A DNA stretch of 34,881 nucleotides from Ichthyosporea sp. XGB-2017a (taxonomy: Eukaryota; Opisthokonta; Ichthyosporea): assembly GCA_002811675.1 (NCBI GenBank), contig PDIM01010447.1:1-34881 (forward strand). Reading direction: 5' to 3'. The stretch's first letter is position 1, and the number at the start of each line of letters is the position of its first letter. The notes under the pieces are model-generated. The model was not told the origin of the DNA and made no database searches. It saw only the letters and a program-made list of their open reading frames with translations. The position numbers were made by a program, and so were the translations under genes. Shown one piece after another: positions 1 to 10,239 of this stretch.

Positions 1-661
1 TTCTTTCTCGTTTTTGTCTTGCCACGACATGTACCATTCTATCTTCAAACGCTTCTTTTTTCTGCATCACAAGCATTTTGCGTTCCTTAATGAAGTCCAG
101 GACCTGGAGAGCATGCTCCAACTTGTTCAGTTTCAGTTGCTCTTCTTTTGATTTTAATTTTTGCTGAATAGAATATTCTTCGAATTCTTTTCTCTGCTCC
201 CTTTGCCTCGCTAAACGTTCCTCTAGCATTCTAGTCTTATGTAATTGCAATGTTTGCATATTGCTTGACTCCTTTAGACTTTGTTCAGCAATATAGGCTT
301 CCTCATTCTGAAAATGCACAACAGTTTGTGCTTTCAAGAGATTCTTTTCTATAACTGACTGCTCTTTTCGAAGTCCTTCAGTAAGAGCACGATAGCCAGT
401 CTTGTTCGCATTCTTAAATTTCTTGATTTTGTCTTCAGTAGAAACCTGTGTTCCAGTTTCGCTTCCCTCGGCTTCTTCTTGAAGATCATTTTCTACCTGT
501 TCAATATCATTTTCACTGTTCACTCGAGAAGAATCCTCACTTTCAACATACGCCTCATGCTGCTGAACGTCATCATGGTCGGCATTGAATTTAACGCCCT
601 TTTTGGTTTTCGGAAGACCTTTCAATAGATCTGCAGTGAGACCTGTTTGTTTTAAAACCAT
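1..661 (-). CDS. N-terminal part of a coiled-coil protein (truncated by window edge)
   Basis: An open frame runs from an ATG at 659-661 to the left edge without a stop, giving about 220 residues of a longer protein. The start is supported by an in-frame TGA about 60 bases upstream. Residues 1-30 are basic (MVLKQTGL, GLPKTKKGVKF). Residues about 31-75 are acidic and low complexity. From about residue 75 to the edge the chain is highly charged and Glu/Lys/Gln-rich with heptad-like spacing (for example RMLEERLARQREQRKEFEEY), so a long alpha-helical coiled coil is expected. There is no signal peptide or membrane segment. I do not recognise the family; cytoskeletal or flagellar coiled-coil proteins look like this but nothing specific identifies it. 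Frame and coding character are fairly clear, the function is unknown. Confidence 0.65.
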   Translation of the reverse strand, partial: MVLKQTGLTADLLKGLPKTKKGVKFNADHDDVQQHEAYVESEDSSRVNSENDIEQVENDLQEEAEGSETGTQVSTEDKIKKFKNANKTGYRALTEGLRKEQSVIEKNLLKAQTVVHFQNEEAYIAEQSLKESSNMQTLQLHKTRMLEERLARQREQRKEFEEYSIQQKLKSKEEQLKLNKLEHALQVLDFIKERKMLVMQKKEAFEDRMVHVVARQKRER

Positions 662-1826
662 TACTTTGCTTTCAAATTCTACAAGGGAATTTCTGAATAT
701 TCCACTTCGAGACAACAGAAGATCACGCCTTCAATAGAATTTCAAGATCCGAGAAAAAAGATTCTTAACGCTGAAGTACACTCATAAACGCATTAGTCAT
801 TGACTTGTACACCAAAGCATAAACTACTACCCTTGCATAAACAGGTACTGCATTGCGGAGACAAAAAGGCGAAAAGAGGTTCTTGTTTTGAAAACGTAAC
901 CAGTGTAGTAGCCCTAATCAATGTCACACCTTTGTGCCATAATTTGAATACCCCAAAAGGAAATTAGTCAGTTTTAAAATTAGCAACGTGAATTGTTGAT
1001 TATGCTGATGACTAATTATAATTATAAAACACATAATAAATTATTGTCTGTCAAACTTGGCTATATTTGGAAATAATACTGAAAAGCTGTGGCGGTATAT
1101 GTTTGCCTTCTTCAGCTGAACCCCATCCCAAGGGATGAAGCCAGTGGCTTCTTCCCTATTACAGCTACAAACAGGCAGCAGCGAGTGCATGTACTTAATT
1201 ACAGCTTTGAAGTCTTATCCATTCGAGTTGACTTCCTTGAATTGGGAGGTCTTTTGCTTCTATTCAGAATTATATCCTCTCGTCCTTGGACCTTGACTTG
1301 TGATGCTTACAAATATATGGCTGCAGAAATTTAAGCATACCAATTTTCCCAGGTCTTATGTAAGCCGTATTTAGAGAAGCGGACATATTATCGGAAGTTC
1401 TAATGAATGCCACGTGTTCTAATAAGCATAGTAGCATAAGTAAGAATCATAGCAAGGAATGTGAGCTTCTTGCGAGCTTCCTTGACACATAGTCGCTCAG
1501 AAGAACCACCAAATGAACACACACATCGCAATACATTGATACTTTACATAACAGAGATTTTATTACTTTCCACAATTCAAGTCGTTAGCATCTAACAATT
1601 GCAAAGGGTGGGCGTGAGATGGAACTGTAGACGGGGAGAGGAGAAAATAAAAGCCAGCTACATGCAACAAGGGCTATCGCAAATTCAGTGAGAAGTCGGC
1701 TTAAAAGGCAATATATACAAAAAAAAATATTTGCGTTTGTACTGAGAATGGGCCAAAGCACCTTCACATAAGAAGTTGACCCCATTTACAGAAAAAAAAC
1801 AATAAGTTGACCATCCATTAAGCACG
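662..1826. other. Intergenic stretch, no supported gene
   Basis: This holds the upstream region of the coiled-coil gene and the downstream region of the 202-residue membrane-protein gene. ORFs of up to 81 codons occur on both strands but are unconserved-looking and partly lack an ATG. A 66-codon minus-strand ORF at 1585-1785 does begin with ATG and is hydrophobic. It lies directly downstream of the next gene on the same strand and most likely reads its 3' UTR. AT-rich; no clear repeats. Confidence 0.5.
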
Positions 1827-2435
1827 CTACACTGAGCTGCGCTTATACGAATGCATAATTTCAGAAAGGGTATCCTGCTTAAATAAGTATTCCTTCCAAA
1901 ATTCAGAATCTGGCGGCCCAGTAAATAAGGAAGGCATGGCTTTTCCGAACGTTATCAAGGACGTTACTATAATGAAAAGACAGAAGCAAAATGACAAAAA
2001 GAAGATCACCAGAAAATTTACAATATGTTCAACTCCCACTCTTCCAATATCGAACGCTCTTCCCCCTTGCGCATCCACGTTGTTCACCTGGAACTCCGCT
2101 GAATTCCTCACAAGACTGTCAATATTATTATTCAAATTCGTCATATAATTTCCAGGCTCCCCATTAACCCATGGATAGCCTTCGCTTTCTCCCAGGCCAT
2201 TTTCTCCTTCCCCATCATTTTGAGTAACCCATGGGTACCCGTCTCCTTCATAAGCTGAAAGCTCGTGTCTGCGAAGGGTATCATGTTCCGCTAAAAAGGA
2301 ATTGAAAGCTTCCCCCTGCTGATTGAAGTCACTTTCCCACACTTCTTGAGAGCAATCCATCTTTGCCCTGTCATGTGTCGCCCCGTCATCTTCAGCACAA
2401 TCGCTTTCTCCATTGCGACGATTAACAAGAGTCAT
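1827..2435 (-). CDS. Predicted single-pass membrane protein with a duplicated GYPWV motif
   Basis: Single-exon ORF of 202 residues from an ATG at 2435. Residues 1-130 are hydrophilic and acidic, with no signal peptide. The five-residue motif GYPWV occurs at 66-70 and 86-90, each in an acidic Gly/Glu context, so it looks like a short internal duplication. One strong hydrophobic segment spans about 139-163 (FLVIFFLSFCFCLFIIVTSL), followed by about 38 residues ending in a basic tail. A tail-anchored-like or type II arrangement with a large acidic cytosolic N-terminus is the simplest reading. No family recognised. The long clean frame and ATG support a real gene; function is unknown. Confidence 0.55.
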   Translation of the reverse strand: MTLVNRRNGESDCAEDDGATHDRAKMDCSQEVWESDFNQQGEAFNSFLAEHDTLRRHELSAYEGDGYPWVTQNDGEGENGLGESEGYPWVNGEPGNYMTNLNNNIDSLVRNSAEFQVNNVDAQGGRAFDIGRVGVEHIVNFLVIFFLSFCFCLFIIVTSLITFGKAMPSLFTGPPDSEFWKEYLFKQDTLSEIMHSYKRSSV

Positions 2436-3264
2436 TTTAAAAGTAAAAGCTAAAGAATAAAAAGATCAAGGCTTATTTTCAAATATATAAAATCGTTCGA
2501 AATGGTATACAATAAGTCAAATCCACTGCCATAAATATTGAATTAGCAATCGCCCAGGTATTAACACTCAGCGTAGCACTAAGTTTATCTAAGATTTGGG
2601 TGATTTAATCAAATTTATACAAAGCTTCTTGGCGTATTTCACACTCTTCATAAGTTATCAGACCACTAATCAACTGATAAAGAATGAAACAAGTTACTCC
2701 ACTAACACACTTAGTCGACTAGTTCGTCAATCTGTGAAGATAGATCCCACCCCACCTCAAATCAAGACTCATGTAGCCGGCCAACCAAATTGCACCTGCA
2801 CACCAGTATATATATTGAAATGGTCCGCAAGAAGAGATGCTTCACTATGGCCATCCCGGTACATTGATTTTTTTGTATACACATTGTGATGTGATGTGGC
2901 CGCCCCGTCTCCCTCCCCCAGCTCGGCCGCTCAGCAGGCCTCAGGCCTCAGCCCAAGATTCTCCGCGGCTTTTCTCTTATTGGGCGCTTGTATGGGAGTC
3001 TCCATAGAAGCCTCCCATCCGCGTACTGCTGAGTGCTCATGTAGCATCATTGACACCTTTCTCCCCAAGGTACCGAGACTCTCTTGCTCATACCTTTGTG
3101 GTTTGGGCCAATATCATCTGCTTTTGGTACACGCATGACAATAATATTATTGTGGTTGGCAGTTTGATGCGCAAAAATGCGTATTTATGTGATACATAAA
3201 GGGCCAATTGCTTTTATTTTTAAAAGCAGCTTTTACCTTCTGTGTTTTTACGAGCCCTTCTACT
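2436..3264. other. Intergenic, with a local GC-rich block
   Basis: Between the start of the 202-residue membrane protein and the 3' end of the TMEM87-type gene. The flanks are AT-rich, but about 2890-3000 is clearly GC-rich and includes a directly repeated caggcct unit. Frames through it on the plus strand lack an ATG start and show no domain. It may be the promoter or CpG-like upstream region of the membrane-protein gene. No gene is supported. Confidence 0.4.
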
Positions 3265-5567
3265 TTATTCAACTTTGTTAATCACTTCGATTCTCCTCGC
3301 TTGAAGCTCGGCTTCATCTCCCTCGGTCTCAAGGTCTTCCAAATTAAATGCTTCCATGAATGATATACTTGAATATTGAAAAATAATAGCAAATTAAAAT
3401 CACATTTCTGTATTATGAAAGAAAAGGGAAGCAAAAAAAGATAATGCAGAATACAAGTGCATGATACTAACCCTTCATCATCTGCAGCAGTTGGAATGTT
3501 CTCCTCAACCCACCTTAGGTCGTCCTCATCATCTTCTTCAACCTATAACAATAAAATTCGACACACCCACAACATGAATATCAGTCTAACGACACAAGCT
3601 TCTTTCAGACAACTTCTTACCCTTCTTAGTGTTCTAAGTTTCATTCCAGTGAAATTAGGTTGGTTTGGATGGTCGTCCCAATCATCATCAAAAGTTCTTT
3701 CCGCAACCGCAGAATATGCGTATTGTCTATTGTTCTTAGTTGGTCTCCATAGCACGGCAGTACAAACTACCATAATAAAAAAAAGCCCTTTCCACAGAAG
3801 GATATCTATCCACTTGTATTTTACCCACTCGTTAGATCCATCCTTTCTTATTTTGACCTTTAAGTAAAAGTCAAACAACGTGCAAAGTAAGGATGCAGCA
3901 AAGCAGAATGCAAGTAGGTATGAAAATTTTCTGTACAATGCAAGTTTGACCATTTGCTTCTTCAAGTTCAAAGTCTTCATGAGATTGGACAAGGAGACAA
4001 AAATCCAGCAAAATAACGAAACATCAAGAAAAGACAGCGGGAACACTGATATTATTTCTATAGTTTTCAAAAACCCTGATGCGATGCCTGTATGCTGTAA
4101 ATGAAGAGTTTCCCAGTAAACTGCAAGAACCAAAAAATACAGAGCACCAAACAGATACACAATATTCATTGTTTCCCCCAACGTTGGTCTTTGGCAAAAG
4201 AGTTAGTACACACGTTTTCGGGAAGATGCTCGCTGTAAAAAACACAACAAAAAGAACTTACTTCACGACCCCATATCCCATGCTAATGACAAGAACAAGC
4301 ATTGACCCTAGCGCAATCTGCAAGCACATAAAGAAAACAGCAAAGCCCTGAATGAAAGAGGAAGATGTTCCTTCGTCGTTTGCGTGGCTGTAAAACTCAT
4401 AGAACAAGGCCATTTCTAAAATCCCCAGGCCAATAACACCGCTTATCCAGAACTGAACAGGAAGAATCTCTGTATGATGGATAGCACAAACAATCAACCA
4501 ATAAAGGGCTGTAGCAAATAATTCAACCGACGAATGTTAGGAACGGGTTCAAGTGAATTTTGTTTACTCTAACTTTAAACGAAACTTACCCAAAATACTG
4601 TATAGAATTGTCAGGGCGAGGTGTACAACCTCAAACGGGTAGGCGTCTACGGGAAGATAGCCGGTAGGGTTCTGAAAAGAAGCAGTCACTGTGCTTAAAT
4701 AAACTTCTTTGGCGCAACCAAATACGGCTGCCGTCCAGTAACCATCTAGCGGGATTTTATCATACACCTGAACATTGTGGCGAAATAATTTGGGCATAAA
4801 AGTTAGAAGCCATTAATCCAGGCTCGGCTAGCTATTTTTCTCATTGTCTTTACCTGCTTGTGTACTATTTGGCACTCGTCTGAGTTAAACCTTCCTACTT
4901 GTTTTCCGAGAACATCTTTGTCCTTCGGGACTACGATCCCATTCAAGCAGGTATAATTCGAAACCTTGAATTGCGATTCATCGCAGCAAAACTTGGTCTG
5001 CAAAAAAAAACAAAAAAAAAGACATGAAACAATGCAAAAAGAGTATTGTTTAGGAATATTCTCCGCGAAAATATCTCTACAGACACGTGTACTTGAACCC
5101 GACTTACTTCGTCATCTTTAAGGATGAAGTCCAAAGGCAACTGAGTGCTCTGCAAAATAAACCAGCCATAGTTAACCGGAGGGCTTTTAGCATCGCACTC
5201 GGCTGAACAATAACACAAGACAAAGGGGATACCGTAAGAAAAATGACAACAAGAAAAGGATTGGTGTCTATAGCAACTACAAGGGCAATCCCTTTATGCG
5301 CCACTTACCCTCAAATGATATTGACGAATTAACTGTCATAAGTTCTCTCAGACTAAAGGAACTTTGCTAAATTACACAAATGAAAGAGCACACGACATAT
5401 TCAATGAGACCGTTCTTTTAGAAAGCATCTTTCATGGACTGAATCCCACTTACATTAACAGAAGAAACAATCATTCCTTCAACTCCCACATCCCCTACGC
5501 TAATCAAAGTGACACCCAGCAGAAGTACCATAAGAAGGGCACTCCTCCATGTAAAATGCCTCCTCAT
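3265..5567 (-). CDS. TMEM87: TMEM87-type GOLD-domain seven-transmembrane protein (nine exons)
   Basis: Exons, 5' to 3' on the minus strand: 5567-5454, 5366-5309, 5202-5108, 4997-4854, 4767-4590, 4508-4262, 4188-3621, 3542-3472, 3367-3265. All splice sites are GT-AG and phases join cleanly to a 525-residue protein, close to the family's usual 500-555. It starts with a signal peptide (residues 1 to about 31), then a Cys-containing luminal region to about 170, then seven hydrophobic segments (about 175-430). Family hallmarks seen are IQFWISG-like PVQFWISGVIGLGILEMALFY, SMGYGVVKPTLG, FPLSFLDVSLFCWIF and VLWRPTKNNR, and an acidic tail with DDLRWVEENIP. TMEM87A/B proteins sit in the Golgi and act in endosome-to-Golgi traffic; ion-channel roles have been proposed. 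The stop TAA lies inside an AATAAA signal. It is divergent from UBE2G2. The acceptor at 4768 is the least certain junction. Confidence 0.9.
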
Positions 5568-6078
5568 GTCTATCTGAACCCTCTCCAGTCTCCGTTCAAT
5601 CCTCCCACGGCTTTGTATTTCAAGTAATACGACCCTTTCTCTCCTCACTATTCCCACTCTTCCTCTTCTCTCTCTTTCTCCACGACTTCACTCCAAATCA
5701 CCTGCCCGGAGTGTCCTCGTAAAGGCAAAATATAGAACAGAAAATCAACCCAAATGTCCAAAATCCCCAAAATAAAAAAATAAAGAAGAACTCCTCCTCC
5801 GCTTGGCCATGGGAAAATTATCCGTATAATTGACAAGATCGTCCTGCAGCAGGGGCCAGGGCCCAGGGTCCAGGACCAGGGAGCCGCTCCCTGCCTGTCC
5901 TGCACCAGAGCGCCAGAGCCCCCCATTTATTTATTATTTATTTTATTCTTGTGACGTTATCACTTTTGTATTGAAATCCTTGTTTGTGTTTGATTTTCAA
6001 GTTGACTAATTAAATTGGGGAGTGTGGAATTAAGGAGTTGCAGAAGTGGGGAAGAAAAGAAAGGAAAAGTCGAAAAGG
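5568..6078. promoter_or_regulatory. Divergent promoter region of TMEM87-type gene and UBE2G2, with GC-rich core
   Basis: About 510 bases separate the two divergent start codons. The centre (about 5845-5925) is strongly GC-rich in an otherwise AT-rich neighbourhood, with repeated ccaggg units and a small hairpin (cagggag / ctccctg with a three-base loop). No TATA box is obvious on either side. Calling it a shared promoter is inference from position. Confidence 0.4.
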
Positions 6079-6780
6079 ATGGCAGGATCAGCTTTAAAGA
6101 GATTGATGACTGAGTATAAGGAGCTAACGCTTAGTGCTCCAGAGGGGATTATTGCGGGTCCTATCAGTGAGGATAACTTTTTTGAATGGGAAGCGTTAAT
6201 TAGCGGACCTGGAGGCTCTCCTTATGAAGGGGGATTGTTTTCTGCTATTTTGAAGTTTCCTCATGATTATCCATTGAGCCCGCCAACTATGAAGTTTACA
6301 TGCAAAATGTATCATCCAAACAGTAAGTGAGAGTGTTTGTTTGTGATTAAGGGCGTAGGTAGTGGACTTTCATTGTTCGCTATCCGTAGTGCTATTCACA
6401 GCCTGTTGTTAATTATTGAATTTCTTTAGTTTACGCTGATGGTAGAGTATGTATCAGTATCCTTCACCCTCCTGGTGATGATCCCCATGGTTACGAGTTA
6501 AGCAGTGAACGATGGAGTCCTGTTCAATCTGTGGAAAAGATTCTTCTGTCTGTCGTCTCAATGCTCGCAGGTGAGTAGATCGGACAAGTGTTAGCCCAAT
6601 GTACTGCTGTATCTCACTATATAATTTGAAAGAAAACTCACTTTTGTCTTTTTTTTCTTTGCTTCAGAGCCAAATGATGAGAGCGGTGCTAACATCGATG
6701 CTTCGAAAATGTATAGGGAAAACCGGTCCCAATTTGATAATATTGTTCGAGATTGTGTGAAAGCATCTTTGGGCCTTTGA
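6079..6780 (+). CDS. UBE2G2: Ubiquitin-conjugating enzyme E2 G2 (ERAD E2, Ubc7 type)
   Basis: Three exons: 6079-6322, 6430-6570, 6668-6780 (introns of 107 and 97 bases). They join to 165 residues, the same length as the animal enzyme. The ATG chosen gives [10 protein letters not shown], matching the family N-terminus; the same frame continues upstream without another ATG. The E2 fold is complete: HPN at 79-81, catalytic Cys89 in GRVCISIL, and the long acidic loop after the active site (about residues 95-107, [11 protein letters not shown]) that distinguishes the Ubc7/UBE2G class. [21 protein letters not shown] follows. UBE2G2 charges ubiquitin for gp78/HRD1-type ligases at the ER membrane, building K48 chains on misfolded ER proteins. 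It is expressed from the region shared with the TMEM87-type gene and converges on the alpha-arrestin gene. Identification is very secure. Confidence 0.96.
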
Positions 6781-7105
6781 GTTAGTGCCGTTGTTCTCTA
6801 TGGGCGGGAAATGAAATATTGCTATAGGGACACTGCCGTGGCACGTCCAGGAAGCTAAAAGAAACGATCAATTGTTCCGATGAAGCTCAAGTAATCATTG
6901 CATTCATAGTTTTGTTTCCATGGAACACTCCCATTTTGGCAATAATTGTTAGTTCAATCAGAGGCCTCGGCAGCTCACTTCAGGACAGATATAAAGCTAA
7001 AATGTCACTGGACGTGAGTGCGCATACACCAACAAATTACTGCTGAACAAAGAAGAGTCCAAGAGCACCATGCAGCGAAAAAGTTTTCTTAAAATGGCTT
7101 ATCTA

Positions 7106-7190
7106 TTTATTGTAGAGTAGAGACAAGACCTTTTTCGGTCAGGTGTGGATTGTATAGAATGAAATACTAGATGTTGTAAATGCAAATAAA
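7106..7190. terminator. Overlapping convergent poly(A) signals of UBE2G2 and the first alpha-arrestin gene
   Basis: A plus-strand AATAAA lies at 7185-7190, about 405 bases after the UBE2G2 stop. A minus-strand AATAAA lies at 7111-7106, about 100 bases after the arrestin stop at 7214. If both are used, the two 3' UTRs overlap by roughly 80-100 bases as antisense RNA. The rest of 6781-7213 contains no gene. Confidence 0.5.
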
Positions 7191-7213
7191 AGGGAGCACT
7201 ATTACTAAGCCAA

Positions 7214-8713
7214 TTATGCAACGGGAAGTAGGAGTCTGTTTCCTCCGTCGGTATGTTCACGGGAGCTTTCAGCGATGGGAGCAAGTGAATTGTCAGATAA
7301 GTTTAACGAAGAAACGGAACTTCTCGAGTTTTCTACAAGACTAAGGACAGACATGGAACTTAATCTTTTATCATGAGTGCCTTCATATTGGCCGGCATAA
7401 ATGAATTGCTCTGGGTTCTCAACAACGTTCTCATAAGAAGGGGGTCCACTTTCAAGACTATTCTCAACCCCATCCAAAGACAAGACGCTAATGTGTCTGT
7501 TCACTTCTGGGGTAATAGAGTTTCGGTTGTTCAGCGAAGAGCTGTCTTTTCTTCCAGTATTATTCAGCGTAATTGATTCTGGCAAAGAATCGCATGATAT
7601 CGCCATTCCCTTGAACACTCCCCTGGAGTCAATAACAAGTGGAAGATTGGGTCGACCGTTGGGTTTTCTGTCACACATTCTGAGGTTCAATCTGCACGTG
7701 ACAGAGCTGCTGCTAAGCATACTTGAGAAGCTTCCGCCATACTTATAAGTCACTTCCACAAAATATGAGATTTCGATATCTCCATATTTGGAGCGGATCA
7801 TTGTTGAAGGAGCAAAAAGCTTAGGATTACCCATAGCTGACTTGGCATACGTGTGAACACAAGGACTAGCCCCTTCACAATTACCAGGGACATAGAGTGG
7901 ACAAAGCGAAGCTTCAACGACAGTCTTTTTCTTATCCGTCCCTTGCTTGTTCAAGGCAATTAGTTTACTATCACAAACGAAGCTATAAGCATTTGTTTTT
8001 TTGACCTCCCCATCTGCCTTTCTCTGGCATGTTTTAACAAGCTGATACATTTTGAATTCAACAGACTTGATCAATTTACCCCCCGTCCTCTCTATGGTTG
8101 ATTCAACTCTAATATTTTCCCCAAAAGCATATGTATCTTTCTCCGCTGATGCAGTAACTGTTACGTTATCTTTCCCAAAGTTAACCTTCTTGTCGACTTT
8201 GGCAAAAGGTTTCACACCAGGAGTAGCATCAACATGGCTATATCTGTAAAAGTGGTGGTGAATGCGCAAGCATTTTCTTGTCATAGTCGCGTTTTCAATT
8301 GGAATGATATAAGCACGAATTTGATATATCAACTTCATTTTTGAAAAGAAGTTTTCCCCATAGTAAGAGCTGTACTGAATGGTTGAAGGAAGGGTATCAG
8401 GAAGTAGAAAGCTAAAGGGAAATTCATACTTTCCAGCCGGCATGCCTTCATTGTCGAAAGGACATGCACCTCGCTGGGTCAACTGTAAAAGACTGATGGA
8501 CTCGCTACTATAATTCACATGTTTCACATCGCACATAGCGACGCATTCCACTACCACATCCTTTACCAGATTGGGATGTTCAGTACTAAGCTCCAGTACA
8601 ACATGACCACTAACAGGCTGCCTCCCATAAACTTCGGCCTCGTCCAGCTCTATTTTAAATTGCAAAAATTCCGGATATGGAATCTTGTCCACCTTCATTG
8701 AATTTCCAGGCAT
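7214..8713 (-). CDS. Alpha-arrestin (arrestin-domain protein) with PPxY motif
   Basis: Single-exon, 499 residues from an ATG at 8713. An arrestin_N beta-sandwich covers about residues 10-165 (KIPYPEFLQFKIELD, VSGHVVLEL, and PAGKYEFPFSFLLPDTLPST, the typical F-x-LP stretch). An arrestin_C sandwich covers about 185-350 (VTVTASAEKDTYAFGENIRV). The tail is Ser-rich and carries a PPSY motif at about residues 424-427, the kind of site that recruits NEDD4-family HECT ubiquitin ligases. Alpha-arrestins act as adaptors for ubiquitination and endocytosis of membrane proteins. It resembles the second arrestin at 16.4 kb in both motifs and layout, but is clearly diverged. Long introns are absent. Family assignment is secure; the cargo is unknown. 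Confidence 0.9.
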   Translation of the reverse strand: MPGNSMKVDKIPYPEFLQFKIELDEAEVYGRQPVSGHVVLELSTEHPNLVKDVVVECVAMCDVKHVNYSSESISLLQLTQRGACPFDNEGMPAGKYEFPFSFLLPDTLPSTIQYSSYYGENFFSKMKLIYQIRAYIIPIENATMTRKCLRIHHHFYRYSHVDATPGVKPFAKVDKKVNFGKDNVTVTASAEKDTYAFGENIRVESTIERTGGKLIKSVEFKMYQLVKTCQRKADGEVKKTNAYSFVCDSKLIALNKQGTDKKKTVVEASLCPLYVPGNCEGASPCVHTYAKSAMGNPKLFAPSTMIRSKYGDIEISYFVEVTYKYGGSFSSMLSSSSVTCRLNLRMCDRKPNGRPNLPLVIDSRGVFKGMAISCDSLPESITLNNTGRKDSSSLNNRNSITPEVNRHISVLSLDGVENSLESGPPSYENVVENPEQFIYAGQYEGTHDKRLSSMSVLSLVENSRSSVSSLNLSDNSLAPIAESSREHTDGGNRLLLPVA

Positions 8714-10239
8714 CTTTACTTTGAATTGCTGCTAGTAACACACAAGCCCTGGCGAAAATAACACACAAACTAATTGTCTTTCAGTAGATCCCTCAGCACA
8801 TAAATCACTCACTGAAATCAAATCAACTCCATGCAACAAATGTCCAGTACTCCCTTGTGTCATTCAGCATACTACGAAACTCAAACAAAAGCTATCATGC
8901 ATGAGATATTATCTGAAATGAAAATAGCAAAGAATTGATATGACGATACACTGGCAATTAATGAGAAATTCTCCCAACCTCTGAGACTTCTCGCACCAGT
9001 CACACGTCCACTGTAGCTGTACTCTCTTGATATTGTGAAATATTAATCCCGCGGCTCCCTTATAATTGTAGGGTCTCGGGTCTGTAATTTATAAAAACCC
9101 ATTTATTATGCTGCCCACACTACCCTTATAATTCTCCCCGCATGCACCTGCCCAGCCCGCAAAAATGATATGTGTCTAATAATAATAATATAATAATTAC
9201 AATGAAATGTCCTCAATCACAGTGATAATCAAATTACGGTGAAATGCATGGGAATTTCGAAATACACGTTATACAGGTGTGACTAACTGTTGAGTTACGA
9301 CACAACTTCCCTAGACCCTGACCACTAGCTAGGGCCCAGCTGATTGTACTACTGCTGACGGCTTACAAATTCAAGGAGCGTTGACAAATTCAACAGCGGC
9401 GCATTTTGCAGGTACTACAGCTGGCAAGTGGCAACGCCCTTCGACGGGCAAACTCACCGGGGTTTCCGATTTTTGTCAAATGCATGCAGCATGTGAATCT
9501 TTGAAAATTTTGCAAAAAGACCATATCCATATTTATACCTCGACATGTATATTACAGGACTCGATTTCCATTTTTTTCGCTTTCGAACCCAAATAGAATA
9601 TTGCAGAATCAATCAATGAAAAATTCTCTAGCTGTGTGCAGATGTTTAATATTTGGCTTTTATTAATTAATTACAAGATGACCGCTTTGGAGCATCACGA
9701 GGCAGGAGGCTCAGATTATTGTATAAGTAGTGGAACACAATAGTAAAATATAGCAATTGCAGGTGACTACCCCCGTGCTGCGCAAAAACCGCCAGGTAAA
9801 TACACTATGAATCAAATAAAAAGCACTAATTGCTAAATATTTAAATTTAGTTCAACCAATTGCAATGTGTGATCGGGTTTCGGTGGACAATAGTTTTTGT
9901 CAAGGTGTCAAAAAAGAAATACATAATCGTATTTCTAAACATTCGGATGTAACCTACCTAAGCGAGTAATCTATGTTGGGCTCATGAGGATCAAAATCAA
10001 GTGAATTCTTTGCATATCACATGAGTCATTGCACAAAGCCTACATTTTTGCAAATCTTTTTAATATCCAGTTCACTATTTTGGAATACCTTGCAATACCG
10101 AGTGTGATTAAGCAACATGTCGTATCGACAAAAATCATGTGATCCAGTCAAGACAAAGGGTTGGTCGACATGATAATTTAGACTGGAGTTTGTTTGAAAC
10201 ACAACAATATACCATTGCTAAGTACTACTCAGAAGCATT
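8714..10239. other. 1.5-kb intergenic region, no supported gene
   Basis: It includes the upstream region of the first alpha-arrestin and the downstream region of SMG8. There is a short taa microsatellite at about 9177-9199. The longest plus frame (9381-9596) has no ATG start and no recognisable domain. I saw no tRNA-like cloverleaf, poly(A) tract or transposon end in it. Unassigned. Confidence 0.45.

Noticed and set aside
2896-3138. 80-codon ORF in the GC-rich block
   Set aside because: No ATG start, no domain, and its composition follows local GC richness.
4767-4797. Start of the TMEM87 fifth exon extended to 4797
   Set aside because: The upstream part lies between a branch-point-like ctaac and the acceptor, and the frame has a stop just before it. 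Splicing at 4768 joins the exons in phase.
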